Below, piece after piece: positions 1-9,095 of a DNA stretch of 64,000 nucleotides. Each line of letters opens with the position of its first letter. Position 1 is the stretch's first letter. The notes under the pieces were generated by a model that saw only the letters and a program-made list of their open reading frames with translations, was not told where the DNA came from and searched no databases. The position numbers and the translations under genes were made by a program. The DNA is from Paraburkholderia hiiakae (GTDB lineage Bacteria > Pseudomonadota > Gammaproteobacteria > Burkholderiales > Burkholderiaceae), in NCBI RefSeq assembly GCF_904848665.1, contig NZ_CAJHCQ010000001.1, forward strand, positions 841,302 to 905,301. The letters are read 5' to 3'.

Positions 1-2739
1 CGCGCTACGCGTTGCGCGGCGGCGCGAGGCCGTCGTGCCCGCAGCCCGCGTCGATGTGGGCGTCGACGCCGCGCGCGAGCGGCGCGCCGCCGTTTTGGCG
101 GCAGCCGGCGTCTTCTTCGCTTCGGCCGGTTCCGCGGCCTTCACCTTCACGCCGGCGCGCGCCGCGCGAATGTGTTTCGCGGGGGCGGCGCTTTCGCTCG
201 CTGCGGCCGCCTTCGTGCGCGCGGCCTTCGCGGTAGCCGCCGGGGCATCAGGCTGCGCAGCCGGTACGGCGGCGGATGCTTCGATGCCCGGCTCCAGGCT
301 GCGGTCACCAGCCATACCGCCGCCCGCGCCAGAAACACCGCCACCATCCGAAGACGACCCGCCGTCATCGAGCGGCGGCAAGCCCGACTTCTCGCTGCCC
401 GGCTCGACGCCCAGCGCACGCTGAACGTGGCGATAGCGCTCGCGCCGCTCGCCTTCGAGCGGCCCGGACACGGTCGCGATGCGGTACACGGCCGCGAGCA
501 GCGCACGGCGCAACTTCATGTCGGGCACGATTTCGGGCAAGGCGTCGATTGCCGCTTGCGGGTCGAGCTGCACGATCGCGCCCTGGCGGCGCGCCGCTTC
601 CTTGAGCTCGGCGATGCTCGGCTGGCGATCGCCGAGATACTCGCGCGCGAGCTCGCGCATGCGCTGGAACGGGCGGTACTGCACGGTATGCATTTCGTCG
701 ACGATGTACGCGGCAATGCGCATGAACGCGTCGACGAGCGTGCCCTTCGTGAGATGCGCGCGCGCCGCGCGCAGGCGGTACTGCGCGAGTTCCTTGCGCA
801 GCGCCATGAGCGGCGGCGCGATGGGCTCGAGCGGCTGGTTCGGCGTCACGCCCACCCAGGCCTGCACCCACGGCGCGGTGTACATGCTGTAGAACGTGCT
901 TTCGACCCAGGCGTCGCGCGCATCGCGGTATGCGTCCCACGAAGCCTCGATGGTGGCCGAAGCCTGCTTTTCGAGCAGCGTGAACGGATTGTCGGGTGCG
1001 ACCGGCTTGCGGTGCCCGCGCACCGCTTCCGCGATGGCGGGCAGCACGCCCAGCGCCGGGTTCGCGTCGCTTAACACGCTGCGCTCCACGCGCGACGGGT
1101 GCGATTCGCGCAGCGCATGCGCGCTGAACGCATTGCTCGACGCGCGCACGAACGGCGAAACGAACAGGTCATAGAGACGCTGATTGTTCTCCGCGAAACG
1201 GCGCACCACCTCGAAGGGCTGCTCGTCGTCGCGGCCGTCGTCGAGCGCGAGAATGTCGTCGATCGTACGGCGCTCGAAGCGGATCTCGTAGCGCCCTTCG
1301 AGCGCTTCGAGGCGCGCGGCTTCCGGCGTCGAGTCAGTGATCTTCGCTTCGTAGAGGCCAGGCGGCAGCACATCGATCAGGTCGAGCGCCGAAAATAGTT
1401 CGGTGTGCTCCTTATTGGCCACGCTCGCCGAAACGAAGATGCCGAGGTGCCCCACCTTGTCGTGCAGGCAGTACACGATCACCTGCTCGTTGGCGACAAT
1501 TTCGTCGACACTCGCGTACAGGTCGGGAATCCAGTTGAGCGCCTGCTGCGGGGGCGTGATGTTGTCACCCCAGGAGGCGAGCACGATGATCGGTGTGCGG
1601 ATGTTGCGCAGGTCCACCGGCGAGCGCGCGTTCTTCGCGAACACCTCGTTGCGCGTGAGGTGATTGCCCACGAAGAGGCTCTGCACGATCCAGTCGATCT
1701 CGGCGCGGTTCAACAGGAAATGGCCGCCCCACCAGCGTTCGAATTCGAGGAAGCGCTCGCGCTCGGAGTCGACCTTCGAATAAAGGTTGTAGAGCTTGCC
1801 CCAGTACGTGTTGGCCGGATTCAGGTACTCGAAGTTCTGCACGAGATACGCGCCGTCGAAGCGGCCATCGCCGAGATCCGCGGCGAGCGAGGACATCCAC
1901 GAGCCGCCCAGCATGCCGCCCGAGTAGCGCATCGGGTTCTTGCCGCGCACGCCGGCCCAATACGACAGCGGCGAGCCCGCGAGCATGAGCGGGCCGACCA
2001 GCGCGGGCGCGGAAGCCGCGAGCAATGCTGCGGCCCAGCCGCCCTGGCAGTTGCCGATGATGAACGGCAGGCCGTCCGCGTCGGGATGCAGGTCGCGTAC
2101 GCGTTGCACGAACACCGCTTCGGCCTGCGCGACGGACTGGATCGTCTGCGTTTCGCAGGGCACCGGGAAGAACGTCACGAAGTAGCACGGGTGCCCCTTG
2201 CGCAGCGCGATGCCCACTTCGCTGTCCATCTTGAACCCGGCAATGCCCGGGCCGTGGCCCGCGCGCGGATCGATCACGACGAACGGGCGCATACGTGGGT
2301 CAGTCGGCGCGCCCTCTTCGGGCTTGATGCGCAGGAGTGCGTAATTGCAGGGATCGGCGAGTTCGCGGCCATCGACGACCACTTCGTAGTCGAACGCGAG
2401 CACCGGCGGCATGCCCGCCTGCTCATGCACATAGGTCTGATTGCCGCGCTCGCGCAGCACGTCGAGGAACAGGACGCTGCGCTGCCAGGCGTCGTAGAGG
2501 TATTCGTAGAGCGGCTGCGGGGCCCCAGGCGCGGCTTGCGCCGATTGGATTACCCGGGTCACAGCCGAAGACACAGCCGAAGCCGCCTCGGTCAACGGCG
2601 TGCGGGGCGATGACTCCTCGTCGGACGCGCCCGCGAGGGGCCAGAAAGGCGCAAAGGGCCAAAAAGACGCGCCCGATGCGAGCGTGGGCAAATAGGAAAA
2701 CGGCGACGAAAGCTGCGGCGAGGAGGTGGAAACTACCAC
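1..2739 (-). CDS. DUF3141 family PhaC-like alpha/beta-hydrolase protein (3' end outside window)
   Basis: The frame runs 913 codons from a GTG at 2739 and is still open at the window edge, so the C-terminus is missing. AAAGGAGA lies 8 nt upstream of the GTG. The core is an alpha/beta hydrolase with the nucleophile elbow GNCQGG at about residues 229-234, placing a Cys (C231) where lipases have Ser. The G-x-C-x-G box is that of polyhydroxyalkanoate synthases. An Asp in SWGDNITPP and a His in DKVGHLGIF complete a plausible triad. The last ~130 residues are a low-complexity Ala/Lys/Arg-rich tail like those of histone H1 or PHB-granule proteins. The gene is divergent from pta-ackA. Polyester or acyl-CoA metabolism is inferred; no activity is established for this family. 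Confidence 0.85.
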   Translation of the reverse strand, partial: MVVSTSSPQLSSPFSYLPTLASGASFWPFAPFWPLAGASDEESSPRTPLTEAASAVSSAVTRVIQSAQAAPGAPQPLYEYLYDAWQRSVLFLDVLRERGNQTYVHEQAGMPPVLAFDYEVVVDGRELADPCNYALLRIKPEEGAPTDPRMRPFVVIDPRAGHGPGIAGFKMDSEVGIALRKGHPCYFVTFFPVPCETQTIQSVAQAEAVFVQRVRDLHPDADGLPFIIGNCQGGWAAALLAASAPALVGPLMLAGSPLSYWAGVRGKNPMRYSGGMLGGSWMSSLAADLGDGRFDGAYLVQNFEYLNPANTYWGKLYNLYSKVDSERERFLEFERWWGGHFLLNRAEIDWIVQSLFVGNHLTRNEVFAKNARSPVDLRNIRTPIIVLASWGDNITPPQQALNWIPDLYASVDEIVANEQVIVYCLHDKVGHLGIFVSASVANKEHTELFSALDLIDVLPPGLYEAKITDSTPEAARLEALEGRYEIRFERRTIDDILALDDGRDDEQPFEVVRRFAENNQRLYDLFVSPFVRASSNAFSAHALRESHPSRVERSVLSDANPALGVLPAIAEAVRGHRKPVAPDNPFTLLEKQASATIEASWDAYRDARDAWVESTFYSMYTAPWVQAWVGVTPNQPLEPIAPPLMALRKELAQYRLRAARAHLTKGTLVDAFMRIAAYIVDEMHTVQYRPFQRMRELAREYLGDRQPSIAELKEAARRQGAIVQLDPQAAIDALPEIVPDMKLRRALLAAVYRIATVSGPLEGERRERYRHVQRALGVEPGSEKSGLPPLDDGGSSSDGGGVSGAGGGMAGDRSLEPGIEASAAVPAAQPDAPAATAKAARTKAAAASESAAPAKHIRAARAGVKVKAAEPAEAKKTPAAAKTAARRSRAASTPTSTRAAGTTASRRRATRSA

Positions 2740-3228
2740 GAGACGAATCTCCTTTAAGAGCGCGCCTGCTCGCCTCGCGGTAAGCAAGCGCCAGGCCGGC
2801 GCGGGCCGTGGACGCGCCATCACGACGAATGGCGCGCGAAGCCTCGCCGTTTGCCCACGCCGCCCTCGCGTGGGCGGCATTGCGGGCAACGGGGCCGGCA
2901 AAAGATATTCGCGGCCGTGTGCGCGCTTCTTGCGCCTCGCGGCCGCGACATGAAAAGAGCCAGATCATGCTGCACTGCGGCATCTAAAAAGTTAGGCTGC
3001 GACCTGACGAAAGTCAAGACACACCGCGGCCCCAAGTGCCTGCCCCATGATCACCGCGCGCTGTGAACGAGGCGTGACAGGCATGCCGGCCAACCCGTCG
3101 TGTGGCGTGTCACGATGTCGCGGCAAGCTGGCGCGCACCTGGCCGACTGCCTCATTCGCGCTGGTCTACACTGTTAGCGCTTTGCGCGCCGCAGCATGGT
3201 TCAAATGCAGGCCCTCGTGGAGACCGCC
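2740..3228. promoter_or_regulatory. Divergent control region between the DUF3141 gene and pta
   Basis: This 489-bp non-coding stretch separates two divergent transcription units of related metabolism. The only element I can point to with some support is the minus-strand promoter listed separately. I saw no FNR/Anr-type TTGAT-N4-ATCAA site. A short CTGC-rich stretch near 2969-2983 resembles PhaR sites only loosely. Confidence 0.4.
2989..3017 (-). promoter_or_regulatory. Candidate sigma-70 promoter for the DUF3141 gene
   Basis: On the minus strand TTGACT (3017-3012) is followed after exactly 17 nt by TAACTT (2994-2989). The -35 matches 5 of 6 consensus bases; the -10 matches only 3 of 6, but these include the conserved first, second and last positions. 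It would give a leader of roughly 240 nt before the GTG at 2739. Confidence 0.35.
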
Positions 3229-4170
3229 ATGACGTCATCGCCCGACAAGTATTCGGTTCTGCTCGCCCGTTGCGGCGGCCTCGCGCCCGTGCCCACCGCC
3301 GTGGCGCATCCCTGCGACGTGTCCTCGCTCACCGGCGCGCTCGACGCCGCAAACCTCGGCTTGATCGTGCCGATCCTGGTTGGCCCCGAAGCGAAGATCC
3401 GCGCGGTGGCCGAGGAAGCCGACCTGCGCCTCGACGGCATCACCATCATCGACGCGCCGCACAGCCACGCCTCCGCCGAACTCGCGGTGCGCGCCGTGCG
3501 CGACGGCACGGCCGAACTGCTCATGAAGGGCAGCCTGCACAGCGACGAGCTGCTTCACGAAGTCGCGCTCGGCGCGAACGGCCTGCGCACCGAGCGCCGC
3601 CTCTCGCACGTGTTCGCGATGGACGTGCCGACGTACCACAAGCCGCTCTTCATTACGGACGCGGCCGTCAACATCTTCCCGAAGCTCGCCGACAAGGCCG
3701 ACATCGTGCGCAACGCGATCGAGCTCGTGCAGGCGCTCGGCATCGCCACGCCCAAGGTCGCGATTCTCGGCGCGGTGGAAACCGTATCCGAAAAGATGCC
3801 CTCCACCATCGACGCCGCCGCGCTCTGCAAGATGGCCGACCGCGGCCAGATCACGGGCGGCCTGCTCGACGGCCCGCTCGCCTTCGACAACGCGATCAGC
3901 GCCGAAGCCGCGCGCATCAAGGGCATTACCTCGCCCGTGGCCGGCGACCCCGACATCCTGCTCGTGCCCGACCTCGAAGCGGGCAACATGCTCGCCAAAC
4001 AGCTCACCTTCCTCGCCGGCGCGGAAGCGGCCGGCATCGTCCTCGGCGCGCGCGTGCCGATCATCCTCACGAGCCGCGCCGACAGCGTGCGATCGCGCAT
4101 CGGCAGTTGCGCGATCGCCGTGCTGCTCGCGCACGCACGGCGCGCGCGCAAAGCAACGGAGATCCTGTGA
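3229..4170 (+). CDS. pta: Phosphate acetyl/butyryltransferase (Pta/Ptb family)
   Basis: The 313-aa protein is the short, single-domain form of phosphotransacetylase, converting acyl-CoA and phosphate to acyl-phosphate and CoA in the cytoplasm. Family landmarks are LLMKGSLHSDELL, the ITDAAVNIFP stretch, the VAILGAVETVSEKMPST block and the late PDLEAGNMLAKQL motif. The ATG at 3229 has GGAG 7 nt upstream; an in-frame ATG at 3196 would add 11 residues but has no ribosome binding site. The stop overlaps the GTG of the acetate kinase, so the two are translationally coupled. Acetyl versus butyryl preference cannot be told from the sequence. Confidence 0.85.
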   Translation: MTSSPDKYSVLLARCGGLAPVPTAVAHPCDVSSLTGALDAANLGLIVPILVGPEAKIRAVAEEADLRLDGITIIDAPHSHASAELAVRAVRDGTAELLMKGSLHSDELLHEVALGANGLRTERRLSHVFAMDVPTYHKPLFITDAAVNIFPKLADKADIVRNAIELVQALGIATPKVAILGAVETVSEKMPSTIDAAALCKMADRGQITGGLLDGPLAFDNAISAEAARIKGITSPVAGDPDILLVPDLEAGNMLAKQLTFLAGAEAAGIVLGARVPIILTSRADSVRSRIGSCAIAVLLAHARRARKATEIL

Positions 4171-5423
4171 GCAGCGTCCAAGCCCAACCGGTCGATCAGG
4201 GCCATGTCGTGCTCGTCGTGAATGCCGGCTCGTCGAGCATCAAGTGTTCGGTATATCGCGTGATCGAAGACGAACATGTCGAAGGCGGTGCGCGCGCGCT
4301 GCATGGCGCGGGCGGGCAGATCGAGGGCATCGGCGTCGCGCCGCGCGTGGTCGCGCATATGGCCGACGGCCGTCTGATCGTCGACGAAAAGTTTCCCGTC
4401 GCCCAGGTCGCCGATCACGACGCTGCGTTTCGCCTCTTGCGCCTCGTGCTCGCCGTGGGCCTGCGCGACACGCCACCCGCCGCGATCGGCCACCGCGTGG
4501 TGCACGGCGGCGCGCGCTACGCCGACGCCGTGCTCATCGACGACGAAGTGATCAAAGAGCTGGACGCGCTCACGCCGCTCGCGCCCCTGCATCAGCCGCA
4601 CAATCTCGCCGCGATTCGCGCGGTGCGTCAGGCCGCGCCCGAACTGCCGCAGGTCGCGTGCTTCGACACCGCGTTCCACGCGGGCAACGACATCCTGGCG
4701 CAGCTCTTCGCACTGCCCTACAGCTATTACGGCGAGGGCGTGCGGCGCTATGGCTTTCACGGCCTCTCATACGAGTACATCGCCAAACACATGCATCAGG
4801 TCGCGCCCGACATTGCGCGCGGGCGCGTCGTCGTCGCGCATCTGGGCAATGGCGCGAGCCTGTGCGCGATGAAGGACGGCAAAAGCGTCGAGACGACCAT
4901 GGGCCTCACCGCGCTCGACGGCCTGCCCATGGGTACGCGCTGCGGCGCGCTCGACGCGGGCGCCGTGCTCTGGATGATGGCGAAAGGCATGGATTACCAC
5001 GCCATCGAGAAGGTGCTGTATCAGGAGTCGGGCCTCAAGGGCCTGTCGGGACTGAGCAGCGACATGCGCGAACTGCTCGCAAGCGGCAGCGACCGGGCGA
5101 GGCTCGCGATCGACTTCTATACGTATCGCATCGCGCAGGACGTGGGCAAGCTCGCGGTGGTGCTGGGCGGGCTCGATGGCCTCGTGTTCACGGCGGGCAT
5201 CGGCGAGCATGCCGCGCCCATTCGCGCGCAGGTGTGCGAACGGCTCGCGCCTATTTTCGGCACCGTGCTCGATGCGCAAGCCAACGAGGTGGGCAGTAGT
5301 CAGGGTAATGAGCGTGTGAGCGCGCGCGAAAGCCGCGTGCCTGTCTTCGCGATCCGCACCGATGAAGAAGGGATGATCGCGCTCCACACGGCACGGTTGT
5401 TGCGGGCGGCGTTCAAGCACTGA
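4167..5423 (+). CDS. ackA: Acetate/propionate kinase
   Basis: The 418-aa protein starts at GTG 4167, overlapping the pta stop by 4 nt, with ACGGAG just upstream. All ASKHA acetate-kinase landmarks are present: N-terminal phosphate loop VVNAGSSSIK, VVHGGARY, CFDTAFHA, the YGFHGLSYEYI signature, HLGNGAS, the MGLTALDGLPMGTRCG segment and FTAGIGEHAAPIR. It transfers phosphate between acyl-phosphate and ADP, so together with the upstream enzyme it yields ATP from acyl-CoA or activates acids. Length is normal for the family (about 400). Confidence 0.95.
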   Translation: MSSVQAQPVDQGHVVLVVNAGSSSIKCSVYRVIEDEHVEGGARALHGAGGQIEGIGVAPRVVAHMADGRLIVDEKFPVAQVADHDAAFRLLRLVLAVGLRDTPPAAIGHRVVHGGARYADAVLIDDEVIKELDALTPLAPLHQPHNLAAIRAVRQAAPELPQVACFDTAFHAGNDILAQLFALPYSYYGEGVRRYGFHGLSYEYIAKHMHQVAPDIARGRVVVAHLGNGASLCAMKDGKSVETTMGLTALDGLPMGTRCGALDAGAVLWMMAKGMDYHAIEKVLYQESGLKGLSGLSSDMRELLASGSDRARLAIDFYTYRIAQDVGKLAVVLGGLDGLVFTAGIGEHAAPIRAQVCERLAPIFGTVLDAQANEVGSSQGNERVSARESRVPVFAIRTDEEGMIALHTARLLRAAFKH

Positions 5424-5501
5424 GCGGGCCTTGGTCGTGCGTTGCACGGCGCGCAAGGCACGCTGAGCCGCACGGCGCGGCGGTTCACCTCAGGATTCGC
5501 C

Positions 5502-6113
5502 TCAGGCGTACGCCGGACCGCTCTGGTCGAACGCCTCGTCACGCAACCGCCCCGGCGCTGCGCCATGGACCAGCGTATCGACGAAATACTTGGCGCGCGG
5601 CCACGGGCCGAAGCCTGCCGCCGTGTTGATGTGTCCTGCATCGCCGAGATTCACGAACGTGCTGCCCAATTGCTGCGCGAGCGTGCGGGCGCCTTCGAGC
5701 GGCATCCACGGATCGGTTTCGCTGCCTATCAGGATGGACGGCACGGGAAGCTGCCGCGCCTCGAACGCGCCGGCAAAGCGGAACTTCTCGGGACTCGCGG
5801 GCGCGACGAACAGCGCGCCCGCAATATCGGCTCCGCTTTCACCCAGCACGCCCGTATGCAGCGCATGCGCCGCCACGAGGCAGCCGAAGCTGTGCGCCGC
5901 CAGCAGGAACGGCCCACGCTCGCCCGCCAGGCGCCGCGCGAGCGCCGCGCCCCAGACCGCGAGATCGGGCGCGTCCCAGTCGTCCTGCTCCACGCGCAGC
6001 GAGCGCGCGAACTGGCGTTCGAGCCAGCTTTGCCAGTGAGCGCCGTCGCTGCCGTGCAGGCCCGGCACGGTGACGAGGCGGGGCGGCCAACGCATTTGCG
6101 CGCACGAAAGCAT
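5502..6113 (-). CDS. RBBP9/YdeN-type serine alpha/beta hydrolase
   Basis: The 203-aa protein starts at ATG 6113 with GAGGA about 9 nt upstream. It matches the small RBBP9/YdeN hydrolase family: VPGLHGSDGAHWQSWLE near the N-terminus, nucleophile elbow AHSFGC, acid loop SETDPWM, and GDAGHINTAAGFGPWP carrying the catalytic His. It is expected to be a cytoplasmic serine esterase of unknown substrate. It converges on ackA and diverges from the reductase gene. An in-frame extension up to 6464 has no homology and overlaps the divergent gene, so I rejected it. Confidence 0.85.
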   Translation of the reverse strand: MLSCAQMRWPPRLVTVPGLHGSDGAHWQSWLERQFARSLRVEQDDWDAPDLAVWGAALARRLAGERGPFLLAAHSFGCLVAAHALHTGVLGESGADIAGALFVAPASPEKFRFAGAFEARQLPVPSILIGSETDPWMPLEGARTLAQQLGSTFVNLGDAGHINTAAGFGPWPRAKYFVDTLVHGAAPGRLRDEAFDQSGPAYA

Positions 6114-6357
6114 GATTTTTTCCTCGCTGGAACACGGCGTGAATCGATTGTGGCTTGCAAGCCGCGCGCGCCGAACCAATTTTTTTTGCTTAGCTTTTCG
6201 GCACCTCGGCGCGGTCCGGCGCGAGACACGCCGCAGCCTTGGGCGCCGCGATTTGCCCGGCGGCCGCGGGCCTGAAAAAGTAGAATGGTGCCAGTGCAAG
6301 CGGCGCAATCCAGCCGCCACCAGCCACACCCGCATACCAGGGACAGGTTCACCCATC

Positions 6358-7305
6358 ATGAAGATCATTTTCTGGTTCCCGCAGACCGACGCCTCCACGT
6401 GGCTGCACGGCCTCGCGCGCGCCCTGCCCGACGCCGAGCTGCGCGAGTGGCAGCCCGGCGACACCGCCCCCGCCGATTACGCGGTCGTCTGGCACCCGCC
6501 GCGCGAGCTTTTCGGCGTGCCGGGCCTTCGCGCCATCTTCAATCTGGGCGCGGGCGTCGACGCGATCCTCGCTCACGAACGCGAGCGGCCGGGCACGCTG
6601 CCCGGCACCGCCATGCTCGTGCGGCTCGAAGACTCGGGCATGGGCCGGCAAATGAGCGAGTACGTGCAGCACGCCGTGCTGCGCTACCTGCGCCGCTTCG
6701 ATGAATACGCGCTCGCGCAGGCGCGCCGGGAATGGCACGTGTTGGCGCCGCATCCGCACGAAACCTTCACGGTCGGGGTGCTCGGCCTTGGCGTGCTGGG
6801 CGCGCAGGTCGCACACGCAGTCGCGTCGCTTGGCGTGCCGGTGCGCGGCTTTTCGCGCAGCATGAAGACGATCGAGGGCATCGAAACGTTTTCGGGCGAG
6901 CTGCATGGCGAGCAGTTCGACGCCTTCCTCGACGGCGTCAAGGTGCTCGTGAACCTGCTGCCGGCCACGCCCGACACCGAAAGCGTGCTCAACGCGCGCA
7001 CCTTCGGCAAGCTCTCGCGTGGCGCGTATCTCGTGAACGTGGCGCGCGGCACGCATCTGGACGAACAGGACCTGCTCGACGCGCTGGGCAACGGCACGCT
7101 CGCGGCGGCCACGCTCGACGTGTTCCGCGAAGAGCCGCTGCCGCCCGATCACCTCTTCTGGCACGAGCCGCGCATCACGATCACGCCGCACAGTTCGGCG
7201 CTCACATTGCGCGAGGAAGCGATCTCGCAGGTCGCCGACAAGATCGGCGCGTTGGCTCGCGGTGAAACCGTGAGCGGCGTGGTGCATGTCGGACGCGGCT
7301 ACTGA
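6358..7305 (+). CDS. ghrA: Glyoxylate/hydroxypyruvate reductase A
   Basis: The 315-aa protein belongs to the D-2-hydroxyacid dehydrogenase family and reduces glyoxylate or hydroxypyruvate with NAD(P)H. Visible features are the GhrA-like N-terminus beginning MKIIFW, the Rossmann loop GVLGLGVLGAQVA, the catalytic Arg in NVARGTHLDEQDLL, the Glu in FREEPLPPDHLFW and the His in ITPHSSA. The FREEPLP..HPLFW-like block is typical of GhrA rather than GhrB. The length fits the family. It is 61 bp upstream of the HMG-CoA lyase gene and could be cotranscribed with it. Confidence 0.9.
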   Translation: MKIIFWFPQTDASTWLHGLARALPDAELREWQPGDTAPADYAVVWHPPRELFGVPGLRAIFNLGAGVDAILAHERERPGTLPGTAMLVRLEDSGMGRQMSEYVQHAVLRYLRRFDEYALAQARREWHVLAPHPHETFTVGVLGLGVLGAQVAHAVASLGVPVRGFSRSMKTIEGIETFSGELHGEQFDAFLDGVKVLVNLLPATPDTESVLNARTFGKLSRGAYLVNVARGTHLDEQDLLDALGNGTLAAATLDVFREEPLPPDHLFWHEPRITITPHSSALTLREEAISQVADKIGALARGETVSGVVHVGRGY

Positions 7306-7366
7306 ACATCGGAACCTCGCATCGGAACATCGCGAAGCATTTCAAATATTCGTTGGAGACACGGCA

Positions 7367-8299
7367 ATGGCATCAATGGCACTACCCACCGCAGTGAAGA
7401 TCGTCGAAGTCGGCCCACGCGACGGCCTGCAAAACGAGAAGGAATTTGTTGCCACCGCAACGAAGATCGAGCTCATCAACCGGTTATCGGCCGCAGGCTT
7501 TCCGAACATCGAAGCCGCCTCGTTCGTCTCGCCCAAGTGGGTCCCGCAGATGGCCGACGGCGCCGAAGTCATGGCCGGGATCGAGCGCCGCGCGGGCGCG
7601 ATCTACTCGGTCCTCACACCGAATTTGCGCGGCTTCGAAGGCGCACTCGCCGCGCGTGCGGACGAAATCGTGATCTTCGGCGCCGCGAGCGAGGCGTTCT
7701 CGCAGAAGAACATCAACTGCTCGATCGCGGAAAGCATCGAGCGCTTCGCGCCCGTGGCGCATGCCGCGAAGGAGCACGGCGTGCGCATTCGCGGCAGCGT
7801 GTCGTGCGCGCTCGGTTGCCCGTATCAGGGCGAAGTGCCGGTCGCTTCGGTCGTCGATGTGGTGGAGCGCTTCGCCGCGCTCGGCTGCGACGAGATCGAC
7901 ATTGCCGACACCATCGGCGTGGGGACGGCGAAGCGCGTGCACGAAGTGTTCGAAGCGGTGACGAAGGTCTTTCCGCGCGAGCGGCTCTCGGGCCACTTCC
8001 ACGACACCTACGGCCAGGCGCTCGCCAACATCTACGCGGCGCTCGAGGAAGGCATCGCCATTTTCCACGCCTCGGTGGCGGGTCTTGGCGGCTGCCCGTA
8101 TGCGAAGGGCGCCACGGGCAACGTCGCGACCGAAGACGTGCTGTACCTCATGAACGGCCTTGGCATTCACACCGGCATCGATCTGAACCAGGTCGTGGCG
8201 GCGGGCGACTTCATCTCGAACGCCATCGGCCGGGCGAACGTCTCACGTGCGGGCAAGGCGTTGCTCGCGAAAGCGCGCAGCGAAGCCGCTTGCTCGTGA
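7367..8299 (+). CDS. mvaB: Hydroxymethylglutaryl-CoA lyase
   Basis: The 310-aa TIM-barrel enzyme splits HMG-CoA to acetyl-CoA and acetoacetate, the last step of leucine breakdown. The start at 7367 has TTGGAGAC 7 nt upstream; a longer frame from 7286 would overlap ghrA and adds no family sequence. Diagnostic motifs are VEVGPRDGLQNE (catalytic Arg-Asp), FVSPKWVPQMAD, GSVSCALGCPYQGEV, GHFHDTYGQALAN with metal-binding His, and the family signature SVAGLGGCPYAKGATGN containing the active-site Cys. It starts a closely packed five-gene run. Confidence 0.93.
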   Translation: MASMALPTAVKIVEVGPRDGLQNEKEFVATATKIELINRLSAAGFPNIEAASFVSPKWVPQMADGAEVMAGIERRAGAIYSVLTPNLRGFEGALAARADEIVIFGAASEAFSQKNINCSIAESIERFAPVAHAAKEHGVRIRGSVSCALGCPYQGEVPVASVVDVVERFAALGCDEIDIADTIGVGTAKRVHEVFEAVTKVFPRERLSGHFHDTYGQALANIYAALEEGIAIFHASVAGLGGCPYAKGATGNVATEDVLYLMNGLGIHTGIDLNQVVAAGDFISNAIGRANVSRAGKALLAKARSEAACS

Positions 8300-8346
8300 A
8301 ACGCGATCCATCGATTATCGAATCGCAGTACGAAGGAAATCAACTC

Positions 8347-8853
8347 ATGACGGAATCCCTCGACAACCTCGACGCCCTGCCCGACTCTGCGCGCCGTGTC
8401 GCCCTGATGCTGCGCGAGCGCGGCCACGCCAAGCCGGTCGTGATGCTGCCGGAAACCGGCAAGACTTCAGCCGAAGCCGCCGCAGGCCTTGGCTGCGAAG
8501 TTGCGCAGATCGCCAAGTCGATCCTGTTCCGCCGCCGTAAAGACGATGCGCCCGTGCTCGTGATCGCGAGCGGCGCGAATCGCGTGGACGAAAAGAAAGT
8601 CGCTGCGCACGTGGGCGAAATCGGCCGCGCAGATGCCAGGTTCGTGCGCGAGAAGACTGGCTACGCCATCGGCGGCGTGTGCCCGATCGGCCACGCCACG
8701 ACGCCCGTCACGCTGATCGATGCCGATCTGTTCGAACTCGAAAGCCTGTGGGCCGCGGCGGGCCATCCGCATGCGGTGTTCAACCTCTCGCCACAGGAAC
8801 TGGAAGCGCTGACCGGCGCGCCCGTGGTGGACGTCGCGCTGCGCGACGCGTGA
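8347..8853 (+). CDS. YbaK/EbsC-type aminoacyl-tRNA deacylase-like protein
   Basis: The 168-aa single-domain protein belongs to the YbaK/ProX editing family that hydrolyses mischarged tRNA (Cys- or Ala-tRNAPro in studied members). AAGGAAAT precedes ATG 8347. Recognisable elements are EVAQIAKSILFR with the conserved Lys, LVIASGANRVDEKKV, the GYAIGGVCPIGH segment and the ending FNLSPQELEALTGA. The exact editing target cannot be assigned. It lies 47 bp after the HMG-CoA lyase and 2 nt before the DUF1289 gene. Confidence 0.87.
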   Translation: MTESLDNLDALPDSARRVALMLRERGHAKPVVMLPETGKTSAEAAAGLGCEVAQIAKSILFRRRKDDAPVLVIASGANRVDEKKVAAHVGEIGRADARFVREKTGYAIGGVCPIGHATTPVTLIDADLFELESLWAAAGHPHAVFNLSPQELEALTGAPVVDVALRDA

Positions 8854-8855
8854 GC

Positions 8856-9095
8856 ATGACCGCGCTTCACGACAGCGTAACGCCGCCGCCCTCGCCTTGC
8901 ATCAACCTCTGCCGCATGGATGAGCGCAGCGGCTTGTGCGAGGGGTGTCTGCGCACCATCGACGAAATTGCTGGCTGGTCGACACTCGACGACGCGCAAA
9001 AGCGCGCCGTCTGGGACTCGATCGAAACGCGGCACGCCGAATGGGTCGCGAAACGCTTCGAATCACAAGAGCGCACGCAAGGAGAAAAACAATGA
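8856..9095 (+). CDS. DUF1289 family small cysteine-rich protein
   Basis: The 79-aa protein carries the DUF1289 cysteine arrangement PCINLC followed by GLCEGCLRTIDEIAGW, four Cys that could bind a metal. A GTG at 8850 in the same frame is an alternative start overlapping the YbaK stop. The stop overlaps the ATG of the next gene (ATGA), which indicates translational coupling to the MaoC-like gene. No biochemical function is established for the family. Confidence 0.85.
   Translation: MTALHDSVTPPPSPCINLCRMDERSGLCEGCLRTIDEIAGWSTLDDAQKRAVWDSIETRHAEWVAKRFESQERTQGEKQ

Noticed and set aside
1405..2613. A 402-codon plus-strand frame
   Set aside because: Antisense to the DUF3141 gene, whose frame has a full conserved hydrolase sequence and a good ribosome binding site.
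2969..2983. PhaR-type regulator site upstream of the DUF3141 gene
   Set aside because: The match to the CTGC-N-GCAG type motif is partial and such short GC-rich words are frequent here.
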